Positions 52,494-62,700 of a DNA stretch of 64,000 bases are shown piece by piece. The stretch spans positions 1 to 64,000 of the forward strand of contig JAWAXC010000002.1 of the NCBI GenBank assembly GCA_038897115.1. The letters are read 5' to 3'. Below the pieces are notes generated by a model. The model ran no database searches, was not told where the DNA came from, and saw only the letters and a list, made by a program, of their open reading frames with translations. Made by a program: the position numbers and the translations under genes. Position 1 is the stretch's first letter. Every line of letters starts with the position of its first letter. This stretch comes from Sulfolobales archaeon. GTDB lineage: Archaea > Thermoproteota > Thermoprotei_A > Sulfolobales > AG1.

Positions 52494-53801
52494 CTAGACC
52501 TTAGAGAGGAATGGTATTCTATATGGGCTCGGCATTGATGATAGATCTATGTCGAAGGTATATTGGATTGTGGTGAAGTTCATTCTGAAATCTATAACCT
52601 TTTTCCTAACATCCTCAGGATCTCTACCATCTATAAGGATCATTCTAAAGAATCTAGCTATCTCCCTGAAATCCCCCTCCCTCATTCCATATCTAGTCAT
52701 CTCCTGCACACCTGTCCTAATACCGCTGGGGTCTTTAACAGCTTCTGGGGGGTCATATGGCAGTAGATTCTTGTTCACAATTATGTTAGCCTTCTCAAGA
52801 AGTGTCGCAGCCTTAGCCCCCCCGCCATATGATCTTACATCTATAACAACCTGGTGGGATCTTGTATAACCTAGATGCTCACCCAAAACCTTAAAGCCCT
52901 CGGCCGCTAGGGCTTCTGCAAAGGCCCTTGCGTTTCTCACTATCTGATCTGCGTAGCTCTCCCCAAAGTAGATCATCTCTATGGCGGTTACAGCCGTTGC
53001 TGGGAGTCTGTGGAGATGATGGTTGCTCACAAACCATGGAAAAATGGTTCTGGCTATTGATTTATAGAGGTTCTCGTTGTTAGTTAGGATTACCCCTCCC
53101 TGGGGTCCTGGGAAGGTCTTATGTGTTGAAGCTGTAACTATATCTGCACCAGCTGCAAAAGGATCTCTCCACCTCTTACCAGCAATTAGCCCGAGGACAT
53201 GGGCAGCGTCATATACCACCACAGCGTTTACCGAGTGAGCTGCCTCTGATATCTCCTTTATAGGGTGTGGGAAGAGATATAGGCTTCCACCCATAACCAC
53301 GAAGGCTGGTTTAACCTCCTCAATAACCTTTCTAGCTTTATCAACATCTATATTTAGGTTTTCCATGTCAAACGGCATCTCTATATGCTCAATCCCCAAC
53401 GCCCCCAGGGTCCCAAACTTGGTATGGCTTACATGAGCCCCAGCCTGGACAGGGGCTACAACTGCTTTAGAGCCTGGAGGTGCTAGAGCTCTGAAGGTAG
53501 CTGCATTAGCTATAGTACCGCTAATAGGCCTAGGCTCTACATATTTAACCCCGAATAGCCTTGACATGAGATCCATTACCAGCTCCTCAACCTCATCAAC
53601 ATATATAAGCCCTTGATAGAGCCTTCTCCTAGGCCTGCCCTCGGCATATCTATGCATCATATCACACATATACACAGCCTCTGCCAGAGGGCTCATTACA
53701 TTCTCGCTAGGAATTAGATTGAGCGAGCTCCTCCTCCAAGTATTATGCTCTATAGTTAAGCTTATTACCTTGCTCAGCTCGCTAGGGATCTGTGAGCCCA
53801 T
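52494..53801 (-). CDS. glyA: Serine hydroxymethyltransferase
   Basis: This ~435-residue PLP enzyme interconverts serine and glycine with a pterin carrier. The PLP lysine is in [27 protein letters not shown] and [11 protein letters not shown] are further signatures. ATG 53801 ([12 protein letters not shown]) suits the family; a start at 53846 would add a hydrophobic leader without support. In crenarchaea the one-carbon carrier is probably a modified pterin. Confidence 0.96.
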   Translation of the reverse strand: MGSQIPSELSKVISLTIEHNTWRRSSLNLIPSENVMSPLAEAVYMCDMMHRYAEGRPRRRLYQGLIYVDEVEELVMDLMSRLFGVKYVEPRPISGTIANAATFRALAPPGSKAVVAPVQAGAHVSHTKFGTLGALGIEHIEMPFDMENLNIDVDKARKVIEEVKPAFVVMGGSLYLFPHPIKEISEAAHSVNAVVVYDAAHVLGLIAGKRWRDPFAAGADIVTASTHKTFPGPQGGVILTNNENLYKSIARTIFPWFVSNHHLHRLPATAVTAIEMIYFGESYADQIVRNARAFAEALAAEGFKVLGEHLGYTRSHQVVIDVRSYGGGAKAATLLEKANIIVNKNLLPYDPPEAVKDPSGIRTGVQEMTRYGMREGDFREIARFFRMILIDGRDPEDVRKKVIDFRMNFTTIQYTFDIDLSSMPSPYRIPFLSKV

Positions 53802-53846
53802 ATGGTACACCAAAATAAAATTCAGTAAAGATATATATAGCATCAT

Positions 53847-54224
53847 TTGAAACCATCAGCCGGCCTATGGCTTTTAAACCTCATAGCCACCTCTAATAGT
53901 CATAAGTAGTGGGTAGCGTAGATGAGAAACCCGGCCTATAGAGATCAAAACAGCTAAAACAATAAGCATAGAAGACCAAGTCGCATTTTACATTGTTCGC
54001 CGGAACTAATCAGGATCTCCTATTAGAGATAGTAGCATCCATCCAGATGGGTTATAACCGGTGCTTCGCCCTTTTAAAGCATATAGATGCCTATCCTCCG
54101 GTATCATTTAATTACTTCTGAGAGTCAAATCCAGATATTTATAACCTCTTTAGCTATCTGAGAGGCTTTTAGTTATAAATAATTTATTAATATTAGGTTC
54201 CAGCTATAATTGGGATCTAAAATG
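53847..54224. other. Intergenic region between glyA and thrC
   Basis: About 380 bases. The glyA promoter must lie at the left (minus strand). Inverted blocks ACCGG (54057-54061) and CCGGT (54098-54102) enclose GCTT/AAAGC, and AGCC...GGCT occurs at 53858-53872. None amounts to a known RNA. No gene or element end is recognised. Confidence 0.3.
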
Positions 54225-55361
54225 TTATTTAGTATAGGCGAGTTCAATGAGTCTCTGTGGCATCTTAAGCCCCGATCCTGTGAGAATAGCCATTGGGCTG
54301 TTAAAATTATTACCGCTCTGTATAGCCTTTATAATGCCCGCTATAGAGGTGGCTGATGTTGGCTCAACTATAAGGCCTCTAGCTAGTAGTAGTTTTAGGG
54401 AATGTTTTATCTCGTTATTGCTTACAACAACTACATCTCCCGATGTCTCTTTAATAGCATCGATCATCTGTTTAAGTCTGGGGGGTTTATCAAGGGATAT
54501 CCCATCTGCTAGGTTCTCATCTTCAAGAGGCATTTCTTCCCCTTTTAGGGCTCTGTAAAGGGGGTGGAAACTCGTTGTCTGGACAGCTATAAGCTTAGGG
54601 ATCTTCTTCCTATATCCATATCTCACAAGCTCTTTAAACCCCCTATACAGTCCTAGGAGAAGCGTTCCACTAGATGTGGGGATGAATATTGCGTCTGGCA
54701 GCTCATCTACCTGATAGTGGATCTCATATGCAATTGTCTTCATAGCCTCAACGAAGTGAGGTAGCCATGTGTGAGGAAGATATGCACCGCCTTTTTCAAC
54801 AGCGATCCTAGGTGCTAGATCTGCAGCGTGGCCTCTAGTCTCAGCTAATATAATTTCAGCTCCACATAGACTTAGGAGATCAAGTTTACCCCTGGGAGCC
54901 GTTTTTGGAGCAACTATCACGGCTCTCAATCCATAGGCTCTGGAATAGCATGAAGTAGCTATACCCGCATTCCCCGAGGAATCCTCTACAATTATCTTAG
55001 CCCCCTTAGAAAGGGCCATCGAGACGGCGAGTGCAGAGCCCCTATCCTTAAAACTCCCAGTTGGGTTCTGATACTCAGCCTTAACCATGATATCTAGGTT
55101 CTCAAGCCCGATAGCTATAACCCTAGTCATTCCTTCTCCAAGCGTAGCTCTATATTTATAGCTTGGGAGCTGTTTCGAGAAACACCATATACCACTTCTA
55201 CATTTAAGAATCTCTCTAGGTTCTGGAAGAATGTCTTCAATGCTATATTCAAGCTCTAGTGGCGAGCCGCATCGGGGACATGAATATATGTTTAGCTTTT
55301 CCTCACCTCTCCAGCCACAGGATCTGCATATAAGGAATATCTGATCCGACGCCTCTCCCAA
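54225..55361 (-). CDS. thrC: Threonine synthase
   Basis: This 378-residue PLP enzyme converts O-phosphohomoserine to threonine. It has an N-terminal four-cysteine ribbon CRSCG...CPRCG (12-34), the PLP lysine motif NPTGSFKDRG, the phosphate loop SSGNAGIA and the serine/glycine motif TSSGTLLLG. The substrate would come from homoserine kinase, whose end is at the window start. A cysteate or threonine-deaminase-like role is less likely. Confidence 0.92.
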   Translation of the reverse strand: MGEASDQIFLICRSCGWRGEEKLNIYSCPRCGSPLELEYSIEDILPEPREILKCRSGIWCFSKQLPSYKYRATLGEGMTRVIAIGLENLDIMVKAEYQNPTGSFKDRGSALAVSMALSKGAKIIVEDSSGNAGIATSCYSRAYGLRAVIVAPKTAPRGKLDLLSLCGAEIILAETRGHAADLAPRIAVEKGGAYLPHTWLPHFVEAMKTIAYEIHYQVDELPDAIFIPTSSGTLLLGLYRGFKELVRYGYRKKIPKLIAVQTTSFHPLYRALKGEEMPLEDENLADGISLDKPPRLKQMIDAIKETSGDVVVVSNNEIKHSLKLLLARGLIVEPTSATSIAGIIKAIQSGNNFNSPMAILTGSGLKMPQRLIELAYTK

Positions 55362-55384
55362 GGCTCAACACCTTCAAATACCTT

Positions 55385-55888
55385 TTATATTTTTATATCA
55401 AGCTCTCTTGATCTGCCCGAAGGATCCTCTATTATCAATGTAAACCTTTCTTCGCCCCTCATAGCCCTTTTCATCCACTCAACCACCTCACGGCATCTCT
55501 CAGGATTCTCTGTCTCATCACACAAAGGCTCTAGATGATCTACGTATTTTTCTAGAAGCCCATCAACAGTTGTTATTTCATCTACGGCTGCAGATCTAGG
55601 GGTGCTTACAAGGCCTATCTCAGGGATATATATTGTAGCATCTTTTGACTTTAAAAACTTCCTCGATAGATCATTAGGGCTGTTAACCTCGATTATAACC
55701 ATTTTCTCCTCACCAACATTCTCTGGTATCTCCTCAAAATATTTATAGCCCGGCTCAGGACATATGATAGCTATAGAGATCTGATCCCCAGCAATCGGAT
55801 CTCTTCTCCGCATAACCCTCATTATACCTCCAGCCCCGCACTGAGGATCATCTATTGGGATCTCTAATAAGATCTCTGTGGATGACAA
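55385..55888 (-). CDS. ZPR1-like protein lacking the zinc finger
   Basis: This 167-residue protein matches the second part of a ZPR1 module: LSRKFLKSKDATIYIPEIGL, then EITTVDGLLEKYVDHL and a final RFTLIIEDPSGRSRE. The preceding region aligns in length with the ZPR1 zinc finger, but its CxxC pairs are gone; only single cysteines remain (DPQCGAG, IICPEPG). ZPR1 binds EF-1A in eukaryotes; the archaeal role is unknown. It follows thrC's upstream side by 23 bases and is probably co-transcribed. Confidence 0.65.
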   Translation of the reverse strand: MSSTEILLEIPIDDPQCGAGGIMRVMRRRDPIAGDQISIAIICPEPGYKYFEEIPENVGEEKMVIIEVNSPNDLSRKFLKSKDATIYIPEIGLVSTPRSAAVDEITTVDGLLEKYVDHLEPLCDETENPERCREVVEWMKRAMRGEERFTLIIEDPSGRSRELDIKI

Positions 55889-55950
55889 TAGCAGCTCCCA
55901 AATATATCGTTAAATACATTGAATATATCTGATGGTTCTTATAGCTATGG

Positions 55951-56664
55951 TTAATAGGAGTATTGTGTATAACTTCTTAAACCATTTATTATTTCCTCAA
56001 CGCTTTCAGCTGTAGATAGTATGAGGGGTATTCCCTCAGCCTCTGCTAGATATATTGCTAGAGGATCCACTCTTTTTGTTCCATGAAGAACTACCGAAGC
56101 AGGCTTTATCGGAGCAACCCTCACAGCGATCATCGGTGATCTTCCGGTGGTGACTTTTGTGAATATTAGCGCTCTCTCCGACGTCATCCCCATTATCTGC
56201 CAGAATTCATTGCCTGAGAGGCTTGAGATCGCTTTTATCGAGTCTATTATTGTATAGCCGTAGAGCTCTCTATGTTTATATGTTGCATTCAACAATATAC
56301 CCTTCACCCTCGTTACAAGCGTATCTATCCCCATGGGAACCTCGAACTCCCTCGCATCGAGGACGGCTTCTATATTAAGGCTGAAAGATCTAGCGAGGTT
56401 TTTTACAGTTTGATAGCCCCTCATAGCATCAAACCTGATTAGGCTCTCAACATATCTTCTAATAAACTTAGCACCAGGGCTTCTCCTACCCTTTTCATAG
56501 TCGCTTATAACGCTCTGAGATACTCCCATCAGCTTCGCTATGTCGCCCTTAGATGCGCCAAAGATCTCTCTCCACTTCCTAAGCCCCATAGAAATGTCGT
56601 TACTCCACACAATATCCCCAGCTATTCTTCTCGCCACGTCATCTATAACGTGTTGGGATACCAT
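55951..56664 (-). CDS. HTH (XRE-type) archaeal transcriptional regulator
   Basis: This 237-residue protein has a helix-turn-helix in GASKGDIAKLMGVSQSVISD followed by YEKGRRSPG (~36-65), and a ~150-residue C-terminal domain of the archaeal putative regulator family (MJ/Sso-type). The C-terminal half may sense a ligand or interact with itself. It is alone and divergent from malate dehydrogenase, which it might regulate. Confidence 0.88.
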   Translation of the reverse strand: MVSQHVIDDVARRIAGDIVWSNDISMGLRKWREIFGASKGDIAKLMGVSQSVISDYEKGRRSPGAKFIRRYVESLIRFDAMRGYQTVKNLARSFSLNIEAVLDAREFEVPMGIDTLVTRVKGILLNATYKHRELYGYTIIDSIKAISSLSGNEFWQIMGMTSERALIFTKVTTGRSPMIAVRVAPIKPASVVLHGTKRVDPLAIYLAEAEGIPLILSTAESVEEIINGLRSYTQYSY

Positions 56665-56821
56665 GTCCTCCCAGGTATCTATATATGAGTTATTAATAAA
56701 TTATTCAACTGAGGGATCCAGCGTTTTCAGAATGGAGAGGATGTTAGAGGGTGATATTCTCTTGAAAATAATTCACTAGATTTATACCTGTTTAGTCTAC
56801 CTATATCTGGGGGTAATAGGT

Positions 56822-57757
56822 TTGATTGCAATAATAGGTGCTGGCAGGGTTGGCACTGCTGCAGCTATGTACATATCTATGATGGAGATCGATGATATAG
56901 TATTAATAGATGTGATCAAGGGAAGGCCTCAGGGGGAAGCTCTAGATCTAGCCCATGCCCTCTCTATATTAGGGAAAAGCGTATCTGTTTATGGATCTAA
57001 TGATTATAGGGATATAAGCGGTGCTGATCTAGTGCTTATAACAGCGGGATTCCCTAGAGGCCCGGGTATGACAAGGGAGGAGTTGGTGGCTAAGAATGCT
57101 GAGGTTGTTATCGAAATAGCTAAGAATATATTAGAGTATGCGCCAAATGCTGTAAATATAATAACGACTAATCCTTTAGACTCTATGGTCTATCTTCTCT
57201 ATAAAGTATCTGGCCTTCCTAGAGAGAGGGTTATAGGCTTTAGCGGGGTGCTAGATGCTGGGAGGATGAGATACTATATATCTAAGAAGCTCTCGATATC
57301 ACCTGCATCTATCGAGGCTATAGTTATTGGGCAACACGGGGAAAAGATGCTTCCCCTACCAAGGCTTTCAACTGTCATGGGTAAACCTCTGAGTGAGATG
57401 CTGAGCAGGCAGGACATAGAGGAGATCACTAGGGAGACCATACAAGCTGGGGCAAAGATCATAGAGCTTAGAGGATATAGCTCTAGCTATGGACCTGGAG
57501 CGGGTCTAGCAATAATGGCTGAGGCTATTAAGAAGGATCAGAACAAGGTATTCCTCGCAAGCGCCTGCTTAGAGGGAGAATATGGGTATAGAGATGTATG
57601 TGTAAGCGTCCCAGTAATACTAGGTAGAGGTGGTATTAAAAAGATATTAGAACTCCCACTCACAGATGAAGAGAGGAAGATGCTCGATGAAAGTGTAAAT
57701 GCTATTAAAGCTAATATTGAACAGATACCACCTAAATATCTCCAGAGGATTAAGTAG
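56822..57757 (+). CDS. mdh: Malate dehydrogenase (LDH-like family)
   Basis: This 311-residue enzyme has the Rossmann motif IGAGRVGTAAA, the substrate loop ITAGFPRGPGMTREEL with the arginine that selects malate/oxaloacetate over pyruvate, and the catalytic histidine in VIGQHGEKM. It starts at TTG. It is monocistronic. Confidence 0.94.
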   Translation: MIAIIGAGRVGTAAAMYISMMEIDDIVLIDVIKGRPQGEALDLAHALSILGKSVSVYGSNDYRDISGADLVLITAGFPRGPGMTREELVAKNAEVVIEIAKNILEYAPNAVNIITTNPLDSMVYLLYKVSGLPRERVIGFSGVLDAGRMRYYISKKLSISPASIEAIVIGQHGEKMLPLPRLSTVMGKPLSEMLSRQDIEEITRETIQAGAKIIELRGYSSSYGPGAGLAIMAEAIKKDQNKVFLASACLEGEYGYRDVCVSVPVILGRGGIKKILELPLTDEERKMLDESVNAIKANIEQIPPKYLQRIK

Positions 57758-57899
57758 GCTTTTAAATATATTTTTATCAGATATTCGTGGGAAAATAATA
57801 ATATATGAATAATTGTTTACATAATCTAAATTATATTAATTATATTATCAATATTAGCATTATTACATATTTATAGCGGATATGTTTATATATAAGCAT
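57758..57899. other. Very AT-rich convergent spacer
   Basis: About 140 bases of nearly pure A/T between the convergent mdh and aIF5B genes. There are T-runs suitable for transcript ends in both directions. No repeats typical of a crenarchaeal origin (ORB) are visible. Confidence 0.3.
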
Positions 57900-59744
57900 T
57901 TATTTAGAAGATCTTCTGCTTAACATTTGCTGTAGCTTAAGATATGCTGAGGCAGCGAACATCTTATTTATCTTCCTCTTAATCTCTACGATCTCCTTTA
58001 AGGTTAGCAATTCATCATCGCTAAGATCTTGTGAGAATCTATTTACAAGCTCTTCCACATGGTTCTCCGGTATATCTGTATATATTATGTCTCCCTCTTC
58101 CACATGTCTTCCTATAAGTATATCTCCCCTAATGGATATTGCTACTGACATACCCGTTCTCGCTATCTGGATCGGTTTTCCTGTGTCTTGGATCTGCATT
58201 ATATGTCCCAAGCTCCTTCCATCGTATCTCATGAGGGGATATCCGGGCTTTATAACCCCTCCCAGCACCTCCACCCCAACAATTGCTGGATCGCTTCTTC
58301 TAAATATATATCCAGGTATTATCCTTATCTTACCAGGCCTAACAAGTTTATCGAGCTCTCTCTCCCTCTCCCTCTTCTTCTCCTCATCAACCCATTTCAT
58401 ATAGTCCTCAACGAGTCTATATATAATGTTTCCCGAGAAGATCTTAACTCCTTGGGCCCTTATAATCTCCTCGGCATCTGGGTTAATACCAACGTTGAAT
58501 AGAAGCGCTACGCCTAAGTATCTATCTTCTTTAGCTACTATTGAAGCCTCTATAGCCTCTCTCTTTGTTAAGGGCCCTACATCGGCAATCCTTATTTTAA
58601 CACCCCTCCTCTTAAGCATTGATGTTAGAGCCTCAAGGGTGCCCAGAGTATCGGCTTTAACAACAACACCTATTGTCTCCTGAGAGAATATCCTCACAGA
58701 TCCCAGCTCCTCCACCACCCTCGACGCTAGCTTGCTAGCCTCTTCCTCATTGGTAGCAACTAAGATAGGGGATCCCGCTATTGCTTTTTCAAGGTTTGGA
58801 GCAGCTATCTTAACACCTGCAGCAGCATATACCTCCTCAACCGGTGTGAATCTATCTGTTGGAGCCCTCATCTCATCCAGGGGCTTTGGTAGTAGGAGAG
58901 CCCTAACCTTAGTTATTATAGGTCCTTCGAAGCCTCCTAGAACAATTATATCGCCTCTTCTTATAATCCCATCATATATTATTGAATCTATGGTCACACC
59001 TAGGCCAGGCTCCTCTTTAACCTCAAGCACCACACCTCTTGCAGGGCCCTCAGCATATCTTAGCCTCTCCTCGAGGAATTGCTGTGCGATCCCTGCTAAT
59101 ACTGCTAGAAGCTCTGGGATCCCCTCTCCCGTCTTTGCCGATACAGGGACTATCGGAACCACCTTTCTGAAGTCCCTTACCCTATCGAATCTCTCCGCAT
59201 CTATGCCAAGCCCTGCTAGGCTGCCGACAATGGTGTATATTGCTCTATCAAGCGTGTCAAGCGCTTTTCTATCTTGTTTTCTAGAGTTCTCCATGAAGCT
59301 GGAGTTCTCCTCAGACCTCCACCCAGGGATCTTATCGATCTTGTTAGCAGCAATTATAAAGGGTACATTCCTCTCCTTCAATATCTCAACGCTCTCTACG
59401 GTCTGGGGCTTAACACCGTCTGTCACATCTATCACAAGAACAGCTAGATCCGCTATAGATCCACCTCTACGTCTTAGATTGGCAAACGCCTCATGACCAG
59501 GGGTATCTATAAAGAGAAGCCCAGGTATCCTAAGTCTAAACCTTATAAACTTTTTAAGAGGCTCTGCAATAAAGTCTATAACATGGGTTGGCACGAAGCT
59601 CGCCCCCACATGCTGTGTCATCTCTCCAGGCTCCTTCTTAGTTACAGCTGTACCTCTGATCTTATCTAGCAAAGTAGTCTTCCCATGATCTACGTGGCCT
59701 AATACAACAACTATAGGTGACCTCAGCTTCTTAGCCTCCACCAT
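57900..59744 (-). CDS. infB: Translation initiation factor aIF5B (IF2)
   Basis: This 614-residue GTPase promotes subunit joining and initiator tRNA placement. G1 is GHVDHGKTT, G3 is DTPGHEAF and G4 is NKIDKIPGW; domains II-IV follow to a helical C-terminus. The length matches archaeal aIF5B (~600), so no intein interrupts it. It is monocistronic. Confidence 0.97.
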   Translation of the reverse strand: MVEAKKLRSPIVVVLGHVDHGKTTLLDKIRGTAVTKKEPGEMTQHVGASFVPTHVIDFIAEPLKKFIRFRLRIPGLLFIDTPGHEAFANLRRRGGSIADLAVLVIDVTDGVKPQTVESVEILKERNVPFIIAANKIDKIPGWRSEENSSFMENSRKQDRKALDTLDRAIYTIVGSLAGLGIDAERFDRVRDFRKVVPIVPVSAKTGEGIPELLAVLAGIAQQFLEERLRYAEGPARGVVLEVKEEPGLGVTIDSIIYDGIIRRGDIIVLGGFEGPIITKVRALLLPKPLDEMRAPTDRFTPVEEVYAAAGVKIAAPNLEKAIAGSPILVATNEEEASKLASRVVEELGSVRIFSQETIGVVVKADTLGTLEALTSMLKRRGVKIRIADVGPLTKREAIEASIVAKEDRYLGVALLFNVGINPDAEEIIRAQGVKIFSGNIIYRLVEDYMKWVDEEKKRERERELDKLVRPGKIRIIPGYIFRRSDPAIVGVEVLGGVIKPGYPLMRYDGRSLGHIMQIQDTGKPIQIARTGMSVAISIRGDILIGRHVEEGDIIYTDIPENHVEELVNRFSQDLSDDELLTLKEIVEIKRKINKMFAASAYLKLQQMLSRRSSK

Positions 59745-60202
59745 TGTCTAGCCCTCCTCATCTACCTTATATATCACTACCTAGCTAATGGGGATTCTGG
59801 TTTTGCTAATCTCGTTTTTCCATTAAACATTCCATCTCTAGTTTCACAGATGCCTGCTCCATGATCCTTTCAGGAACCTTTACTTCGAAGATATGTTATA
59901 TTACTCTCTAAGGAGATCATCTACTAGCCTCTTTTCTAGAAGAGCTGTTCCTCTTATTATGCTGATGAGATCTTTATCTTCTCCTAATTCTATCTATTTC
60001 ATTCACAAGCTATAGGAATCTATATATGTGCCTAACCAGTTTCTACAAGATCCTCCATGGATTCAACATAAATTGTTTAACATATAATTGCTAAAGCATG
60101 TGTAATATTACAATAGAAAGCCCTACCTCATGGGATGGGGATATTCTATTCTAGCTTGGAAAAATAATTAAAGCATCTATAGTTAGAGATAATAGGGGTA
60201 TT
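59745..60202. other. Intergenic region with decayed coding traces
   Basis: 458 bases between divergent genes. On the minus strand ~59995-59910 reads LGEDKDLISIIRGTALLEKR, and ~59895-59810 reads VKVPERIMEQASVKLEME; both resemble small ribbon-helix-helix antitoxin proteins but lack starts and are in an odd order. They may be debris of a toxin-antitoxin pair. Hairpin copy H sits at 60110-60142. The aIF5B promoter is at the left. Confidence 0.25.
60110..60142 (+). repeat. Hairpin family copy H
   Basis: ACAATAGAAAGCCC is followed by TACCTCATGGGATGGGG, giving a CCC-T-A/T-G-GGG type imperfect stem. The leader and spacing match copies A and C, although the TTTA loop is lost. It lies ~60 bases before the aminopeptidase start. 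A decayed element end is likely. Confidence 0.4.
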
Positions 60203-62698
60203 TTGAAGGGTCTCTCGCTAAAGGTGGGTAGGGATTTTGTGTTTCCAGGCTATGAACCGAGATATGCTCGAGAATATTGGTTCTTGATCCGCCATGCAGA
60301 TATCTATATAAAAACCGATGTGTATTCGAGAAGCTTTAGCGGTAGGGTTGTCCATAAGGTAGAGCTTCTAGATGAGAGGGGCTATCTAGAGCTAGACGCA
60401 GTTGATCTAGCTATAAAGGAGGTATATCTAGATGGCTCTCCAGCTGAATACACATATGATGGATCCAAGCTCTATGTGGAGATCCCGAGAAGCTGTCTTA
60501 AAAAGCAGTTTAGCGTTGAGATAGTATATAGTGCTAAACCTGTAAAGGGGCTTCACTTCGTAATTCCGAGGAGCGGGAATGATTATCCGCAGGTTTGGAG
60601 TCAGGGGGAGGCCGAGGATACTAGATATTGGATCCCAATATATGATTACCCCAATATGAGGTTGACATGGACATTAGTGGCAGAGGTTCCCGAGGTATTT
60701 ACTGTTATAAGCAATGGGGATCTAGTGTCTGTGGATGATGCTGGTAACGGCTATAGGAGGTGGAAATATAGAATGGATTATCCAATGCCTCCATATCTAA
60801 TAGCGCTAGCAATAGGGGTTTTTGATGAGATGGAAGATAGCGTTGACGGTATAAGGCTTAGATATCTAGTCCCAAGGGGTTTAAAGGCAATCGCTATGAA
60901 CACATTTTCTAAGACGCCAGATATGATTAGATTCTTCAGTGAGTATCTAGGCTATAGATATCCGTATAACTCCTATACCCAAGTATGTCTGAAAGAGTTT
61001 ATAGTAGGGGGTATGGAGAATGTAACAGCCACATTCCTTACAGAGTGGACGCTTCACGATGATATAGCCCACAAGGAATTCTCCTCAGATCCCCTCGTAG
61101 CCCATGAGCTGGCCCACCAATGGTTTGGAGATCTTGTCACCTGCAAGGATTGGAGCAATATCTGGCTTAACGAGAGCTTTGCAACCTATCTAGAGGCTCT
61201 ATACACTAGGAAGGATAAGGGGGAGGAGGAATTTATATACGAGCTATATGGGAATTTAAAATCATATCTGGAGGAGTATAAGAGATACTCAAGACCTATA
61301 GTTATGAGGATATATAAAGATCCTGATGAGCTGTTTGACTCACACTCATATCCTAAGGGCGCATTGGTGCTTCACACCCTTAAAAACATAGTTGGGGAGG
61401 AGAGATTTAGGCTCGCGTTGAAGACATATCTAGAAAGGTATAGGTTTAAGAACGCGGATACAGAGGATCTTAGGAAGGTGTTTGAGGAGATCAGTGGAAG
61501 GGATCTTGAGTGGTTCTTCGATCAATATGTATATAGCTCTGGCCACCCAGTTGTGAAGGTGAAGAGCACATATGACTATAAGGAAAGGGTGCTTAGAATC
61601 TCGCTGAAGCAGGAGCAGGGACAGGATAGCCTCGAGGTATATAGAATACCGGTGAGACTCTTGATCAGATACCGAGGAGGGGTTATTGAGAAGACAGTGC
61701 TCATGGATAGTAGGGAGAAGACAGTATTTATAGATCTTGAAGAGCCTCCCCTCTATGTATGTCCTAACCCTGATTTCGATGTATTCGCTGTCTTCGATGT
61801 CGAGGATGATGTAGAGATCCTTGGGAACATGATCGGAGATCCACATGTATATTGTAGATTATTAGCTGTTGAGGCTCTCTCCAAAAAATCTGGGTCGAGG
61901 GTTGTTGAGATCCTATCAGAGGCTATTGAGAAAGAGAGGTTTTGGGGTGTTCAGGCCGAGATTGCAAGGGCACTAGGTAGGGTCGGAGGTGAATATGCTA
62001 AGAAGGCTCTTCTCTCAGCACTCAAGAAGATCAGTAATCCCAGGGCTAAAAGGGCTGTGGTAGAGGCTTTAGGAAGCTTCATAGGCGATGAAGAGGTTGC
62101 GAAAGCCTTGCTAGAGGTTCTTAGCAATCCATCTGAAACCTATTATGTTAGGGCTTCAGCAGCATCCTCTCTAGGAAAGACAAGGGTTAGATGGGCCTAT
62201 GCCGAGCTGATCAAATACCTCGATACCCCTAGCCATGTGGAGATCATAACTAGAGGGGTTATACAAGGGTTAGCAAACCTTGGTGGTGAAGATAGCCTAA
62301 AGATTATAATGAGGTATTTGGAGCAGGATAGGCACACAATGGTGAGAGTTGCGGCTGCAAATGCTCTAGGGAAGTTCCCTGGAAGGAGGGAGGTTATTGA
62401 GAAGCTGATAGAGATAGTGAGGAGAGATCCTAGCCATAGGGTGAGGATAGCAGCTATATCAGCTATGGAGGAACTCAAGTACCCAGACTTTATAGAGGTT
62501 CTTATTGAGGTTGCGGAGAAAGATCCCATAGGCTTTGTTAGAAGAAGGGCTAGAGAGGCTTCTAAGCGGATCAAGGATCATATGGAGAAGGGTGTTGAGT
62601 ACAAGCATCTAAGGGAGGAGCTTGAGAAGCTGAGGGAGGAGAGTAGAAGGATCATAGAGAAGATCGAGAGGTTCGAGGCAAAGGGTATCGGTGGTTAG
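60203..62698 (+). CDS. M1-family aminopeptidase with C-terminal HEAT repeats
   Basis: This 831-residue metallo-aminopeptidase has GGMENVTATF, the zinc motif HELAHQWFGDLV (HExxH) and the downstream glutamate in WLNESFATY. From ~560 to ~780 there are ~31-residue HEAT/PBS-lyase-type repeats (for example VRVAAANALGKFPGRREVIE, VRIAAISAMEELKYPDFIEV), ending in a coiled-coil. It trims peptides released by the proteasome in tricorn-factor fashion; the repeats may hold substrate or a partner. It starts at TTG and is two bases from the next gene. Confidence 0.93.
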   Translation: MKGLSLKVGRDFVFPGYEPRYAREYWFLIRHADIYIKTDVYSRSFSGRVVHKVELLDERGYLELDAVDLAIKEVYLDGSPAEYTYDGSKLYVEIPRSCLKKQFSVEIVYSAKPVKGLHFVIPRSGNDYPQVWSQGEAEDTRYWIPIYDYPNMRLTWTLVAEVPEVFTVISNGDLVSVDDAGNGYRRWKYRMDYPMPPYLIALAIGVFDEMEDSVDGIRLRYLVPRGLKAIAMNTFSKTPDMIRFFSEYLGYRYPYNSYTQVCLKEFIVGGMENVTATFLTEWTLHDDIAHKEFSSDPLVAHELAHQWFGDLVTCKDWSNIWLNESFATYLEALYTRKDKGEEEFIYELYGNLKSYLEEYKRYSRPIVMRIYKDPDELFDSHSYPKGALVLHTLKNIVGEERFRLALKTYLERYRFKNADTEDLRKVFEEISGRDLEWFFDQYVYSSGHPVVKVKSTYDYKERVLRISLKQEQGQDSLEVYRIPVRLLIRYRGGVIEKTVLMDSREKTVFIDLEEPPLYVCPNPDFDVFAVFDVEDDVEILGNMIGDPHVYCRLLAVEALSKKSGSRVVEILSEAIEKERFWGVQAEIARALGRVGGEYAKKALLSALKKISNPRAKRAVVEALGSFIGDEEVAKALLEVLSNPSETYYVRASAASSLGKTRVRWAYAELIKYLDTPSHVEIITRGVIQGLANLGGEDSLKIIMRYLEQDRHTMVRVAAANALGKFPGRREVIEKLIEIVRRDPSHRVRIAAISAMEELKYPDFIEVLIEVAEKDPIGFVRRRAREASKRIKDHMEKGVEYKHLREELEKLREESRRIIEKIERFEAKGIGG

Positions 62699-62700
62699 CT

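Noticed and set aside
57758-57899. Replication origin
   Set aside because: AT-richness alone is not enough; no ORB-like repeats and no orc1/cdc6 or whiP gene lie nearby.
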